Positions 20,057-29,733 of a stretch of DNA of 64,000 nucleotides are shown here, in pieces. The notes beneath the pieces were generated by a model, which made no database searches, was not told the DNA's origin, and worked only from the letters and a program-made list of their open reading frames with translations. Source of the DNA: Piscinibacter aquaticus. GTDB taxonomy: Bacteria > Pseudomonadota > Gammaproteobacteria > Burkholderiales > Burkholderiaceae_C. Both the position numbers and the translations under genes were made by a program. Every line of letters begins with the position of its first letter. The first letter of the stretch is position 1. Where the stretch lies: contig VOPW01000001.1 of the NCBI GenBank assembly GCA_007994965.1, forward strand, positions 3,782,001-3,846,000, given 5' to 3'.

Positions 20057-20557
20057 TCAGCGCCCCGCCCGCGACCACACCCGCCGCCAGCGGCGCGAGA
20101 GAGCCCGCACGCGCCGCCACGGCGCCCACGCTGCCAGCGCCTCGTGCACGCGCTGCTTGGTGCGCCGCCACCAGCCCAGCGCGGCGGCAAACCAGGGCGA
20201 ACTGCGTGAGCTGCGGCTCGGTGAGGATGAACAGCCGCCCGACGAAGGCGGTGCCGAGCAGCTTGGCCGCCACGATCACCAGCACGCCGGGCAGCGTCTG
20301 CCCCTGGTGGATGGCCCACAGCGCGAGCAGCTTGACGGGAAACAGCGCCACCGCCGGCACGAGAAACAGCGCCAGGGCCGCAGCCGGCGAGGCGCGGCGG
20401 ATGCGCGCCTCCAGCCGCGCCAGCGGCGGCCACTGCGCCAGCCGCGCCGCCCACGCGGTCAGCGGCCGCCAGCCCCCTCCTCGAGGAACAGCACCGCCGC
20501 AGCCAGCGCCAGCAGCACGCCGCGGGCGGCGCGAGCCAGCGGCCGCAGCAGCTTCAT
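20057..20557 (-). CDS. conserved small membrane protein of unknown function
   Basis: About 166 residues. Begins MKLLRPLARAARGVLLALAA, then EEG, then a middle part with [20 protein letters not shown] and VKLLALWAIHQGQTLPGVLV ending LFILTEPQLTQFA, and an Arg-rich tail. Two or three hydrophobic helices are visible. Proteins of this look commonly sit beside mtnN in Burkholderiales, and no function is known. The frame is disturbed near 20470 and near 20190. The ATG overlaps the end of mtnN (ATGA), so they are probably co-translated. Confidence 0.62.
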
Positions 20558-21312
20558 TCGACCGCGCCCGACATCCAGGTGCTGAGGATCTCGCGCGTGT
20601 AGACGCTGGCCACCTCGGCGATGAAGCGGTTGAAGTCGACGTGCGCGCTGTCGTCCGCGCGGTCGGAGATCGTGCGGATCACCGCGAAGGGGCGGCCGAA
20701 ATCGGCGCACACCTGCGCGAGGGCAGCGCCCTCCATCTCGACGGCCAGCGCATCGGGCAGCGCGCCGCGCAGCGCGTTGCTCTCCGCCGCGGTGGCGACG
20801 AAACGATCGCCGCTGACCACCAGTGCCCTGGTGCAGCAGCGGGCTGTCGATGCCGAAGTCGGCCGGTGGGCCTCGCCGATGCGCTCGGCGGCGCGCTGCA
20901 GGCAGTGCAGCGCGGCGCTGGCGAGCGCGTCGCTCAGGTCGGGGTCGGTGGGAAAGCGCGAGCGGCCGGTCAGCGGCACCTCGTAGCGCGGGAACAGCGG
21001 CGAGGCATCCATGTCGTGCTGCAGCAGCTCGCGCGCCACCACCACGTCGCCCACGCGCACGCCGGTACCCAGGCCGCCGGCCGCCCCGGTGAAGACGATG
21101 CGCTGCACGTCGATCTCCTGCAGCAGCAGCGTGGCGGTGGTGGCCGCGGCCACCTTGCCGATGCCCGACAGCGCCATCACCACCGGTTGGCCTTCCATGG
21201 TGCCGATGTGGAAGGTGCGGCCGGCGACGGTAGCACTCTGGTGCCGGTCGAGGGCTGGCAGCAGCGCCCGCAACTCCTGGTGCATGGCGCTGACGATCGC
21301 GATACGGCTCAT
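20554..21312 (-). CDS. mtnN: 5'-methylthioadenosine/S-adenosylhomocysteine nucleosidase
   Basis: Cleaves methylthioadenosine and SAH, in the methionine salvage and activated-methyl cycle. MSRIAIVSAMHQELRALLPA with catalytic-site Glu, MALSGIGKVAAATTATLLL, VFTGAAGGLG, VEMEGAALAQVC (nucleoside-binding MEG) and RTISDRADDSAHVDF (catalytic Asp) are all present. The open frame looks continuous, but residues near RPTSASTARCCTRALVV do not fit the family: the DNA at about 20825-20872 reads ADFGIDSPLLHQG in another frame, so two indels cancel out. The annotated amino acids in that stretch are therefore wrong. Confidence 0.88.
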   Translation of the reverse strand: MSRIAIVSAMHQELRALLPALDRHQSATVAGRTFHIGTMEGQPVVMALSGIGKVAAATTATLLLQEIDVQRIVFTGAAGGLGTGVRVGDVVVARELLQHDMDASPLFPRYEVPLTGRSRFPTDPDLSDALASAALHCLQRAAERIGEAHRPTSASTARCCTRALVVSGDRFVATAAESNALRGALPDALAVEMEGAALAQVCADFGRPFAVIRTISDRADDSAHVDFNRFIAEVASVYTREILSTWMSGAVE

Positions 21313-21354
21313 GCGCTCAGTCTCGCATGAGTCGCGCGCTTCATCGCGCCGGCG

Positions 21355-23023
21355 TCACTTGCCGCGCAGCTCGCGGCGCAGGATCTTGCCCACCGGCGTC
21401 TTCGGCAGTTCGGTGCGGAACTCCACCACCTTCGGCCGCTTGTAGCCGGTGAGGTTGGCCTCGCAGTAGGCGCGCACGTCGGCCTCGGTGACGGCCGGGT
21501 TCTTCTTCACGATCACCAGCTTGACGGCCTCGCCGGCCTTCTCGTCGGGGATGCCCACCGCCGCACATTCGAGGATGCCGTCCATGTTGGCGACCACGTC
21601 TTCCACCTCGTTCGGGTAGACGTTGAAGCCGCTGACCAGGATCATGTCCTTCTTGCGGTCGACGATGCGGAAGTAGCCGCGCTCGTCGACCATGCCGATG
21701 TCGCCAGTGCGGAAGAAGCCGTCGGCGGTCATCACCTTGGCGGTCTCGTCGGGGCGCTGCCAGTAGCCGGCCATCACCTGCGGGCCGCGGATCGCGATCT
21801 CGCCGGCTGGCCCGGGCCGACCTCGCGGCCGTCGTCGTCGAGCAGCGTGAGTTCGGTGTTGGGCATCGGCAGGCCGATGTTGCCGCTGAAGGCGGTGCTG
21901 TCCACCGGGTTGCAGGTGGCCGAGGGCGAGGTCTCCGACAGGCCGTAGCCCTCGACGATCGGGCAGCCGGTCTTCTCCAGCCACAGCTTGGCGGTGGCGC
22001 TCTGCACCGCCATGCCGCCACCCACCGAGATCACCAGGCTGCTCCAGTCGACCGTGTTGAAGTCGGCATGGTTGGCCATCGCGTTGAACAGCGTGTTGAC
22101 CGCCGGGAAGCTGTGGAACTTCTCGCGCGAGAGGTCCTTGAACATCGCCGGCAGGTCGCGCGGGTTGGCGATCAGGATGTTGCAGCCGCCCATGCGCATG
22201 GACAGCATCATGTTCGTGTTGAAGCCGAAGATGTGGTACAGCGGCAGCGCGCAGACGGTGAAGATCTGCTCGCCCTTCGGAATCTTCTTCAGCGCCGGCT
22301 GGTACAGGGCCTCGGACTGCAGGATGTTGGCCACCGTGTTGCGATGCAGCAGCACTGCGCCCTTGCTGACGCCGGTGGTGCCGCCGGTGTACTGCAGCAC
22401 CGCGATGTCGTCGGGGCCCACCTGCGCCGGCGTGAAGGTCTTGCCCGCGCCCTGCGAGAGCGCGTCGGCAAAGCGCACCGCGCCGGGCAGCTCGTAGGCC
22501 GGCACCATCTTCTTCACCTTGCGCACCACGTAGTTGACGATCATCGACTTCGGGAAGCCGAGCATGTCGCCGAGTGCGGTGAGGATGACCTTCTTGGTCG
22601 GCACCGCGCTCATCACCTGCTGCAGCACGTGCGCGAAGTTCTCGACGATGATGATCGCCTTGGCGCCCGAGTCCTTCAGCTGGTGCTCCAGCTCGCGCGG
22701 CGTGTACAGCGGGTTGACGTTGACCACCACGTAGCCGGCGCGCAGCACGGCGGCCACCGCGATCGGGTACTGCGGGATGTTGGGCAGCATGATGGCCACG
22801 CGGTCGCCCTTGGCCGGCCGAGCGACTGCAGGTAGGCGGCCATCGCGCGCGAGGCCTGGTCCACCTGCGCGAAGCTGATCGCCTTGCCCATGAACTTGTA
22901 GGCCGGCAGCGAGGCGTACTTCTTCAGACTCTCTTCGAGCAGCGCCACCAGCGACGGGTACTGCGCGACATCGATGTTCGCCGGCACGCCTGCGGGGTAC
23001 TGCTTCAGCCAGGTCTTTTCCAT
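21355..23023 (-). CDS. fadD: long-chain-fatty-acid--CoA ligase
   Basis: Activates fatty acids to acyl-CoA at the inner membrane, feeding beta-oxidation. About 556 residues: [20 protein letters not shown] at the start, [20 protein letters not shown] (AMP-binding P-loop), [37 protein letters not shown] (adenylate-binding), and the C-terminal [17 protein letters not shown] with the catalytic Lys. This set is typical of the FadD family. The frame changes near 22820, after LQSLGRP, and near 21810, before [15 protein letters not shown]. No fatty-acid genes are adjacent. Divergent from the FadR-type regulator, though that one fits the sugar-acid genes better. Confidence 0.92.
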
Positions 23024-23162
23024 TGGGTTCCTCTCCTTGGACCGTCTTCGATTCTCTCCGACCGGCTCGAAGCGCCTCCTCAGGTGTTTCGATAGCGATG
23101 CGGTCGCGCTCGCGACCCGGGTAATCCCGGCGTTGAGCGTGGGCGGTGCAGCGCCTATCCTC

Positions 23163-23187
23163 GGTCAATTGGTCAGGCCACTTGACC
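23163..23187. promoter_or_regulatory. palindromic operator O1 upstream of the FadR/UxuR-type regulator
   Basis: A 25-base imperfect palindrome centred on 23175 in which 10 of 12 opposing bases pair; the arms are GGTCAA and TTGACC, and the inner part reads AATTGGTCAGGCCACTT. It lies 26 bases before the regulator start. The inner half resembles the ExuR/UxuR-type hexuronate operator (AATTGGT facing ACCAATT) known from gammaproteobacteria. A related site occurs at 32076-32100. Autoregulation plus control of the cluster is inferred. Confidence 0.6.
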
Positions 23188-23212
23188 GCCTCGTTGTCTC
23201 CCGCGCCCCTTC

Positions 23213-23965
23213 ATGCCGCTGCAACCCCTTGCCCCGCAACGCCTGTACCGCCAGATCGCCGATCAGCTACGCAGCCTGATCGAACGCGGCGAGTTCCCGG
23301 CCGGCTCGCGCCTGCCGCCGGAGCGCGATCTGGCCACGCAGCTCGGCGTCTCGCGACCGTCGGTGCGCGAGGCGCTGATCGCGCTGGAGGTCGAGGGCCG
23401 CGTCGAGGTGCGCATGGGCTCGGGGATCTACGTGCGCGAGCCGGGCCCACGCGCCGTGGCCGTGCCCGAGGCGGAGAGTCCGCTCGAGACGATCCAGGCC
23501 CGCGCGCTGATCGAAGGCGAGCTGGCGGCGCAAGCCGCACTGCGCATGAAGCGCGCCCAGGTGGCCGGGCTGCGCGAGGCGCTGACGCTGATGGCGCAGG
23601 AATCCGCCGCCGGCCAGACGCCGACGCAGGGCGACCGCCTCTTCCACACCCGCATCGCCGCGGCGAGCGAGAACTCGGTGCTGCTGCGCGTGGTCAGCGA
23701 TCTCTTCGACGAGCGCCACAACCCGCTGTTCGAGCAGCTCGGCAGCCACTTCGAGAATGCGCGCAGCTGGGCGATCGCGATCGAGGAACACAAGGCGGTG
23801 GTCGAGGCGATCGCCCGCCAGGATGCCGCCGCGGCGCGCGAGGCGATGGTGCGCCACCTCGCCAACTCGCACGAGCGATTCATGGCCAGCTGGCCGGCGG
23901 AGTCTGAAGCACCGGCCAAGGCCGCCGCCAAGGCGACGGCCCGCAAGCGAAAGGCCGCCGCATGA
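23213..23965 (+). CDS. FadR-subfamily GntR transcriptional regulator (UxuR/ExuR-like)
   Basis: 250 residues, frame intact. Winged HTH at residues 10-75 ([51 protein letters not shown]) followed by an all-helical FCD effector domain ([55 protein letters not shown]) whose Asp/His positions usually bind a metal and a carboxylate ligand. The tail is Lys/Ala-rich. Gene position at the head of a sugar-acid cluster, and operator-like palindromes before itself and before the mannonate dehydratase gene, suggest it is the local hexuronate/aldonate repressor. The stop overlaps the next ATG (ATGA). Confidence 0.88.
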   Translation: MPLQPLAPQRLYRQIADQLRSLIERGEFPAGSRLPPERDLATQLGVSRPSVREALIALEVEGRVEVRMGSGIYVREPGPRAVAVPEAESPLETIQARALIEGELAAQAALRMKRAQVAGLREALTLMAQESAAGQTPTQGDRLFHTRIAAASENSVLLRVVSDLFDERHNPLFEQLGSHFENARSWAIAIEEHKAVVEAIARQDAAAAREAMVRHLANSHERFMASWPAESEAPAKAAAKATARKRKAAA

Positions 23966-24998
23966 CGACCACGACCTTGGCCTGCCGCATCCATGCCGCG
24001 CGCGATCTGCGGCTGGACGCGATGCCGATGCCCGAACTCGGCCCGCACGACGTGCAGATGAGGCTCGGCGCCGGCGGCATCTGCGGCTCCGACCTGCACT
24101 ATTTCGGCCATGGCCGCGTCGGCGCCTTCGTGATCCGCGAGCCGCTGGTGCCGGGGCACGAGGCCTCGGGCATCGTCGAGCGCATCGGCAGCGCGGTCAC
24201 GCGCGTCAAACCCGGCGACCGCGTCGCGGTGAACCTTCGCACGCCTGCGGCCGCTGCGACTACTGCCTGGGCGGGCGCTTCAACCTGTGCCGCAGGATGT
24301 TCTTCCTCGGCAGCGCCAGCGTCTATCCGCATGCGCAGGGCCTGTTCCGCCAGCAGTTCGTGCTCGGCGAGGCGCAGCTCACGCCGGTGACGGAAGACAT
24401 CTCGCTCGGCGAGATCGCCTGCGCCGAGCCGCTGTCGATCGGTCTGCATGCCGTGCACCGCGCGGGCACGCTGCTGGGCAAGACGGTACTGGTCACCGGC
24501 GGCGGCACGATCGGCTGCATGAGCGTGATCGCCGCGCGGCTGGCCGGTGCCGCCGAGGTGATCGTCTGCGACATCGCCGAGCGGCCGCTGGCGATCGCGA
24601 AGCAGGTCGGCGCCGACCGCACGATCCGCAGCGATCAGGTGGATGCGGCCACGCTCGCCGACATCGCCGACATCGCAATCGAAGCCGCCGGCAGCCCGGC
24701 CGCACTCGCCACCTGCCTCGCGGCCACGCGCCGCGGCGGGCGCATCGTGCAGGTGGGCACGCTGCCCGCCGAGGGCATCCACTTCCCGGCCAACAGCATC
24801 ATGGCCCGCGAGCTCGAATACGTCGGCGCCTTCCGCGCCGCCCATGCCTTCGACTGGGCGGTGCAGGCGCTGCGCACGCGCCGCGTCGACGTGCGCCCGC
24901 TGCTGACCGCGCAGCTGCCGATCTCGCGTGCGCTCGAAGCCTTCGAACTCGCCGCCGACCGCAGCCGCAGCACCAAGGTGCAGCTGATCAGCGACTGA
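23962..24998 (+). CDS. zinc-dependent L-idonate/L-gulonate 5-dehydrogenase-like protein
   Basis: Medium-chain alcohol dehydrogenase of about 345 residues. Catalytic zinc site [20 protein letters not shown] and [10 protein letters not shown]; structural zinc site [20 protein letters not shown]-binding [19 protein letters not shown]. Closest in look to L-idonate 5-dehydrogenase; related enzymes (RspB type) oxidise L-gulonate to D-fructuronate. The latter would feed the fructuronate reductase and mannonate dehydratase encoded downstream, so it is an attractive but unproven choice. The frame is lost near 24238, where one C is missing from NPSHACG. Overlaps the regulator by 4 bases. Confidence 0.84.
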
Positions 24999-25042
24999 CC
25001 AGACCACCCCGACACCGACACCAACGAGAGGAGACCGCCGAG

Positions 25043-26014
25043 ATGAAGCAGATCCTGAAGGGCCTGATCGCCACCGTCGCCTTCGCCGCCGCCAGCGGCG
25101 CGTTCGCGCAGGCGAAGCAGCTGAAGTGGGCGCATGTCTACGAGACCAGCGAGCCGTACCACACCGAATCGGTGTGGGCCGCCGAGGAGATCAAGAAGCG
25201 CAGCAACGGCAAGTTCGACATCAAGGTCTTCCCCGCCTCGTCGCTGGGCAAGGAGACCGACATCAACCAGGGCATGACGCTGGGCACGGTCGACATGATC
25301 ATCAGCGGCACCTCGTTCGCCGCGCGCAGCTACCCGCGCCTGGGCATCGCCTACTACCCGTTCATCTTCCGCGATGGCGACCACCTGATCGCCTACAGCA
25401 AGAGCGACGTGTTCAAGGAGATGGTCGAGGGCTACCGCGCCAAGACCGGCATCCAGATCACCGCCTACACCTACTACGGCGCGCGCCACACCACCAGCCA
25501 GAAGCCGTTCACCGACTGCGCGGGCATGAAGGGCCTGAAGATCCGCGTGCCCGACGTGCCGGCCTACCGCGCCACGCCGGAGGCCTGCGGCGCCAACCCG
25601 ACGCCGATCGCTTTCGCCGAGGTCTACCTCGCGCTGCAGAACGGCACGGTCGATGCGCAGGAGAACCCGCTGCCGACCATCGAGGCGAAGAAGTTCTTCG
25701 AGGTGCAGAAGCACATCATGCTGACCGGCCACATCGTCGATGGCCTGACCACGCAGATCGCGCCGCACGTGTGGAACACGCTGACGGACACCGAGAAGAA
25801 GTTGTTCACCGAGGTCACGCAGGAGGCCGCGGCGCGCGCCACCGCGCAGATCAAGAAGCGCGAGGCCGAACTCGTGGACGAGTTCAAGAAGAAGGGCCTG
25901 GGCGTGCACCAGATCAACCGCCAGAGCTTCGTCGAAGCGGTGCTGAAGAACAAGCCGGTCGAGTCGCTGGGCTACGAGCGCAAGGACTACGACCGCATCG
26001 TGTCGATCAAGTGA
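25043..26014 (+). CDS. dctP: TRAP transporter substrate-binding protein (DctP)
   Basis: Periplasmic binding protein of a TRAP secondary transporter. A signal peptide (MKQILKGLIATVAFAAASGA, cleaved after AFAQA) is followed by the DctP fold: KWAHVYETSEPYHTESVWAA, GKFDIKVFPASSLGKETDIN, GLKIRVPDVPAYRATPEACG (with the carboxylate-binding Arg) and NPTPIAFAEVYLALQNGTVD. 323 residues, frame intact. The neighbouring catabolic genes suggest a hexuronate or aldonate ligand. A good ribosome site (GAGAGGAGA) precedes the ATG. The stop overlaps the GTG start of dctQ. Confidence 0.93.
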   Translation: MKQILKGLIATVAFAAASGAFAQAKQLKWAHVYETSEPYHTESVWAAEEIKKRSNGKFDIKVFPASSLGKETDINQGMTLGTVDMIISGTSFAARSYPRLGIAYYPFIFRDGDHLIAYSKSDVFKEMVEGYRAKTGIQITAYTYYGARHTTSQKPFTDCAGMKGLKIRVPDVPAYRATPEACGANPTPIAFAEVYLALQNGTVDAQENPLPTIEAKKFFEVQKHIMLTGHIVDGLTTQIAPHVWNTLTDTEKKLFTEVTQEAAARATAQIKKREAELVDEFKKKGLGVHQINRQSFVEAVLKNKPVESLGYERKDYDRIVSIK

Positions 26015-26577
26015 ACACGATCGACGACGCGCCCAGGGTGATGGGCGACGACGGCGAGTTCCACGCCCAGGACGAAGCCGTCGATCTCTCGCACACCACG
26101 TTCGAGGCCTGGGCAGCGCTGGCGCTGTTCTGGGCGCTCGGCGGCGTGGTCTTCTACCAGTTCATCACGCGCTATGTCTTCAATGACTCGGCGTCGTGGA
26201 CCGAGGAGATCGCGCGCTACCTGCTGATCGGCACGGTCTTCGTCGGCGCGGCGATCGGGGTGGCGAAGAACAACCACATCCAGGTCGACCTGCTGTACCG
26301 CTGGCTGCCGGCGAAGCTCGGCCGGGCGATGGCGCTGGCGGTGGATGTGATCCGCATCGCCTTCTTCGCCGCGATGGTGGTGCTGACCGCGCAGATGATG
26401 CAGAAGATGGACAGCTACCAGATGACCATCATCGACCTGCCGATGAACATCGTCTACGGCGTGTGCCTGTTCGGCTTCGCGATGATGGCGCTGCGCTCGG
26501 TGTGGGTGATGAAGGTGCACGTGCAGCGCGGCTACAGCGTGCTGGAGCGACCCGAGTCCACGATGGAAGACCGTTGA
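26011..26577 (+). CDS. dctQ: TRAP transporter small permease (DctQ)
   Basis: Small membrane subunit linking the binding protein to the large permease. About 188 residues with four hydrophobic helices, including AWAALALFWALGGVVFYQFI, YLLIGTVFVGAAIGVAKNNH, AVDVIRIAFFAAMVVLTAQM and IVYGVCLFGFAMMALRSVWV. TRYVFNDSASWTEEIARY is the typical loop after helix 1. The start is taken as GTG at 26011, which overlaps the dctP stop (GTGA); the ATG at 26041 is an alternative. Frame intact. Confidence 0.9.
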   Translation: MNTIDDAPRVMGDDGEFHAQDEAVDLSHTTFEAWAALALFWALGGVVFYQFITRYVFNDSASWTEEIARYLLIGTVFVGAAIGVAKNNHIQVDLLYRWLPAKLGRAMALAVDVIRIAFFAAMVVLTAQMMQKMDSYQMTIIDLPMNIVYGVCLFGFAMMALRSVWVMKVHVQRGYSVLERPESTMEDR

Positions 26578-26589
26578 GGCCAACGCCCC

Positions 26590-27984
26590 ATGCTGAAGAT
26601 CGTCTTTCTGTTCCTGATGGCCGGCGGCATCCCGGTGGCCATCGCGATGGCGGGCGCCTCGCTGATCTACATCCTGGCCAGCGGCACGATGCCGCCGTTC
26701 GCGGTGGTGCACCGCATGATCGGCGGCATCGACAGCTTCCCGCTGCTGGCGGTGCCCTTCTTCATCCTCGCCGGCAACCTGATGAACAACGCCGGCATCA
26801 CCAACCGCATCTACAACTTCGCGCTGGCGCTGGTCGGCTGGCTCAAGGGCGGGCTGGGCCACGTCAACGTGGTCGGCTCGGTGATCTTCGCCGGCATGAG
26901 CGGCACGGCCATCGCCGATGCGGCGGGTCTGGGCACGATCGAGATCAAGGCGATGAAGGACCACGGCTACGACACCGAGTTCGCGGTCGGCGTCACGGCG
27001 GCCTCGGCCACGCTCGGACCGATCATCCCGCCCTCGCTGCCCTTCGTGATCTACGCGATGATGGCCAACGTCTCGGTGGGTGCGCTGTTCCTCGCCGGCA
27101 TCCTGCCCGGCGTGCTTCTCGCCATCCTGATGATGATCACGGTGGCCTACTTCGCGCACAAGAACGGCTGGGGCGGCGACATCAGGTTTTCCAGCTCGCG
27201 CTTCGGCAAGGCGATGATCGAGATGGCGGTGGTGGCCGGCTGGCCGCTGGCGGTCTACGGCCTCGTGCAGGCCGGTGCGCAGCCGCAGCTCACGGTGGCG
27301 GTGGCACTGGTGGTGCTCTTCGCCGCCGACCGCTTTTTCCGCTTCCAGGCGGTGCTGCCGATCATGACGCCGGTGCTGCTGATCGGCGGCATGACCACCG
27401 GCATCTTCACGCCCACCGAAGGCGCCATCGCCGCCTGCGTGTGGGCGATGGTGCTGGGGCTGGCGTGGTATCGCACGCTGAGCTGGAAGATGTTCGTCAA
27501 GGTCTGCCTCGACACGGTGGAGACCACCGCGACGGTGATGTTCATCGTCGCCGCCGCCTCGATCTTCGGCTGGATGCTCACCGCCACCGGCGTCACCTCG
27601 CAGATCGCCGAGTGGGTACTCGGCGTCACGAAGGAGCCGTGGCTGTTCCTGCTGATGGCCAACCTTCTGATGCTGTTCGTCGGCTGCTTCCTCGAGCCCA
27701 CCGCCGCGATCACCATCCTCGTGCCCATCCTGCTGCCGATCGCGCGGCAGCTCGGCATCGACCCGGTGCACTTCGGCCTGGTGATGGTGCTGAACCTGAT
27801 GATCGGCCTGCTGCACCCGCCGATGGGCATGGTGCTGTTCGTGCTGGCGCGGGTGGCCAAGCTGAGCGTCGAGCGCACGACGATGGCCATCCTGCCCTGG
27901 CTGCTGCCCCTGCTGGGCAGCCTGATCCTGCTGACCTATGTGCCGGCCATCTCGCTGTGGCTGCCGCGCGCGATGGGCCTCTGA
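26590..27984 (+). CDS. dctM: TRAP transporter large permease (DctM)
   Basis: The transport channel subunit, using a sodium or proton gradient to import the substrate. 464 residues, frame intact, about 12 hydrophobic segments. Family markers: PLLAVPFFILAGNLMNNAGI, NVVGSVIFAGMSGTAIADAA, TAASATLGPIIPPSLPFVIY and HPPMGMVLFVLARV. It starts 12 bases after dctQ and completes a DctPQM set. The downstream SDR gene is 29 bases away, so transporter and enzymes are probably one transcript. Confidence 0.94.
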   Translation: MLKIVFLFLMAGGIPVAIAMAGASLIYILASGTMPPFAVVHRMIGGIDSFPLLAVPFFILAGNLMNNAGITNRIYNFALALVGWLKGGLGHVNVVGSVIFAGMSGTAIADAAGLGTIEIKAMKDHGYDTEFAVGVTAASATLGPIIPPSLPFVIYAMMANVSVGALFLAGILPGVLLAILMMITVAYFAHKNGWGGDIRFSSSRFGKAMIEMAVVAGWPLAVYGLVQAGAQPQLTVAVALVVLFAADRFFRFQAVLPIMTPVLLIGGMTTGIFTPTEGAIAACVWAMVLGLAWYRTLSWKMFVKVCLDTVETTATVMFIVAAASIFGWMLTATGVTSQIAEWVLGVTKEPWLFLLMANLLMLFVGCFLEPTAAITILVPILLPIARQLGIDPVHFGLVMVLNLMIGLLHPPMGMVLFVLARVAKLSVERTTMAILPWLLPLLGSLILLTYVPAISLWLPRAMGL

Positions 27985-28013
27985 ATCCCCCAAGCCTTCC
28001 GGAGAACCACCCC

Positions 28014-28766
28014 ATGACCCAGAGACTGGCCGGCAAGACGGCCTTCGTCACCGCAGCAGGGCAAGGCATCGGCCGAGCCATTGCCGAGGCCTTCGCGCGC
28101 GAGGGCGCGCGGGTGATCGCCACGGACCTCAACGAATCCCTGCTCGCTTCGCTGAAGTCGCCGTCGATCACCACACGCAGGCTCGACGTGCTCGACCCGG
28201 CAGCCATCGCCGCCGCGGCGAAGGAAGCCGGCAGCGTCAACGTGCTGGTCAATGCCGCCGGCTACGTGCACGCGGGCAGCGTGCTCGAGTGCACCGAGGA
28301 AGACTGGAGCTTCGCCTTCGACCTCAACGTGCGATCGCAATTCCGCACCATCAAGGCCTTCGTGCCGGGCATGCTCGCCAGCGGCGGCGGCTCGATCATC
28401 AACGTGGCGTCTGTCGCCGGCAGCATCAAGGGTGCGCCGAACCGCTTCGTCTACGGCAGCACCAAGGCGGCGGTGATCGGGCTGACCAAGGCGGTGGCGG
28501 CGGACTTCATCACCAAGGGCATCCGCTGCAATGCGATCTGCCCCGGCACCGTGGAGTCGCCCTCCTTGCGCGACCGCATCGCGGCGCAGGCCCAGGCCAG
28601 CGGGCAGACGCTGGAGCAGGTCGAGGCCGCCTTCATCGCGCGGCAGCCGATGGGGCGGCTCGGTCGCGTCGAGGAGATTGCGGCGCTGGCCGTGTATCTT
28701 GCGAGCGACGAATCCTCGTTCACCACCGGCACCACGCAAGTCATCGACGGCGGCTGGTCGAATTGA
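28014..28766 (+). CDS. short-chain dehydrogenase/reductase (2-keto-3-deoxy-aldonate dehydrogenase candidate)
   Basis: 250-residue SDR, frame intact. NAD-binding TAFVTAAGQGIGRAIAEAFA (TGxxxGIG variant), VNVLVNAAGYVHAGSVLECT (NAG), IINVASVAGSIKGAPNRFVY with catalytic Ser, and YGSTKAAVIGLTK (YxxxK). The C-terminal FTTGTTQVIDGGW is normal. Similar SDRs oxidise 2-keto-3-deoxy-L-fuconate or -rhamnonate at C4 just before an FAH-family hydrolase, and such a hydrolase gene follows here. This supports a non-phosphorylating route, but the substrate cannot be read from sequence. Confidence 0.85.
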   Translation: MTQRLAGKTAFVTAAGQGIGRAIAEAFAREGARVIATDLNESLLASLKSPSITTRRLDVLDPAAIAAAAKEAGSVNVLVNAAGYVHAGSVLECTEEDWSFAFDLNVRSQFRTIKAFVPGMLASGGGSIINVASVAGSIKGAPNRFVYGSTKAAVIGLTKAVAADFITKGIRCNAICPGTVESPSLRDRIAAQAQASGQTLEQVEAAFIARQPMGRLGRVEEIAALAVYLASDESSFTTGTTQVIDGGWSN

Positions 28767-28770
28767 TGGA

Positions 28771-28836
28771 GCCCCCAGTCGCTACGCTCCTGCCCCCGAG
28801 GGGCGCCGTCCGGCTTGGGACGGCCCGGCGCCGGAC
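28771..28836 (-). repeat. GC-rich palindromic intergenic repeat, family II, copy D
   Basis: Lies 4 bases after the SDR stop and before the FAH-family gene. On the minus strand it matches copy E at 35726-35799 over GCGCCGGGCCG, CCCAAGCCGG and a C-run/G-run hairpin. It contains the stem CGTCC/GGACG. Shorter and different from family I but built in the same way. Confidence 0.6.
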
Positions 28837-28862
28837 ACTTACCCGATAGGAACCACTGAGAC

Positions 28863-29729
28863 ATGAAGCTGATGCGATATGGCGCGAAAGGCGCCGAGAA
28901 ACCCGCCCTCGTCGATGCGCAGGGCCGCGTGCGCGACCTCTCCGGCGTGCTCGCCGACATCAACGCCGCGACGCTCACGCCCAAGAGCCTGGACAAGCTG
29001 CGCTCGCTCGATCCGACCACGCTGCCCATCGTCGAGAACCCCGGCCGCATCGCGCCGCCGTGGAGCGGTTGCGAGAAGTTCCTGTGCATCGGCCTGAACT
29101 ACGCCGACCATGCGGCCGAGTCGAACCTGCCGATCCCGAAGGAGCCCATCCTCTTCATGAAGCCCATCAGCGCGCGCACCGGGCCGAACGACCCGGTGGT
29201 GCTGCCGCAGGGCTCGGTGAAGACCGACTGGGAGGTGGAACTCGGCGTGGTGATCGGCAGCAAGGCGCGCTACGTGTCGGAGGCCGAGGCGCTGAACCAC
29301 GTGGCGGGCTACTGCGTGGTCAACGACGTGTCGGAGCGCGAGTACCAGATCGAGCGCGGCGGCACCTGGGACAAAGGCAAAGGCTGCGACACCTTCGGAC
29401 CGGTGGGCCCGTGGCTGGTGACGTCCGACGAAGTCGGCGACCCGCAGGCCCTGTCGATGTTCCTCGAGGTCAACGGCCACCGCTGGCAGAACGGCAGCAC
29501 GAAGACGATGATCTTCGGCGTGGCGCAGCTGGTCAGCTACGTCAGCCGCTTCATGACGCTGTACCCTGGAGACCTGATCAGCACCGGCACGCCGCCGGGC
29601 GTGGGCATGGGCGTGAAGCCGAACCCGGTCTACCTGAAGGCCGGCGACACCATCCGGCTGGGCATCGAGAAGCTGGGCGAGCAGAACCAGAAGGTCTACG
29701 CCTGGGATCCGGCGATCATCGACGGGTGA
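28863..29729 (+). CDS. fumarylacetoacetate-hydrolase family protein
   Basis: 288 residues, frame intact. Starts MKLMRYGAKGAEKPALVDAQ; core KFLCIGLNYADHAAE, ILFMKPISARTGPNDPVVLP, DWEVELGVVIGSKARYVSEA (metal-binding ExE and Asp), and LISTGTPPGVGMGVKP. Often labelled ureidoglycolate lyase, but this subgroup includes 2,4-diketo-3-deoxy-L-fuconate hydrolase, which gives pyruvate plus L-lactate. With the SDR directly upstream, cleavage of a diketo-deoxy-aldonate is the best inference. The next ATG follows after 4 bases. Confidence 0.86.
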   Translation: MKLMRYGAKGAEKPALVDAQGRVRDLSGVLADINAATLTPKSLDKLRSLDPTTLPIVENPGRIAPPWSGCEKFLCIGLNYADHAAESNLPIPKEPILFMKPISARTGPNDPVVLPQGSVKTDWEVELGVVIGSKARYVSEAEALNHVAGYCVVNDVSEREYQIERGGTWDKGKGCDTFGPVGPWLVTSDEVGDPQALSMFLEVNGHRWQNGSTKTMIFGVAQLVSYVSRFMTLYPGDLISTGTPPGVGMGVKPNPVYLKAGDTIRLGIEKLGEQNQKVYAWDPAIIDG

Positions 29730-29733
29730 TGCA

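Noticed and set aside
21355-23187. Fatty-acid regulon: FadR-type regulator controlling fadD
   Set aside because: The regulator belongs to the wider FadR subfamily, its palindrome resembles hexuronate operators, and a second copy lies in front of the mannonate dehydratase gene. Dual control cannot be fully excluded.
25987-27993. 668-codon minus-strand open frame opposite dctQ and dctM
   Set aside because: His/Asp/Arg-rich shadow of membrane-protein codons; dctQM are intact and typical.
28771-28836. Insertion-sequence remnant
   Set aside because: No transposase fragment or target duplication; the similarity is only to another short intergenic palindrome at 35726-35799.
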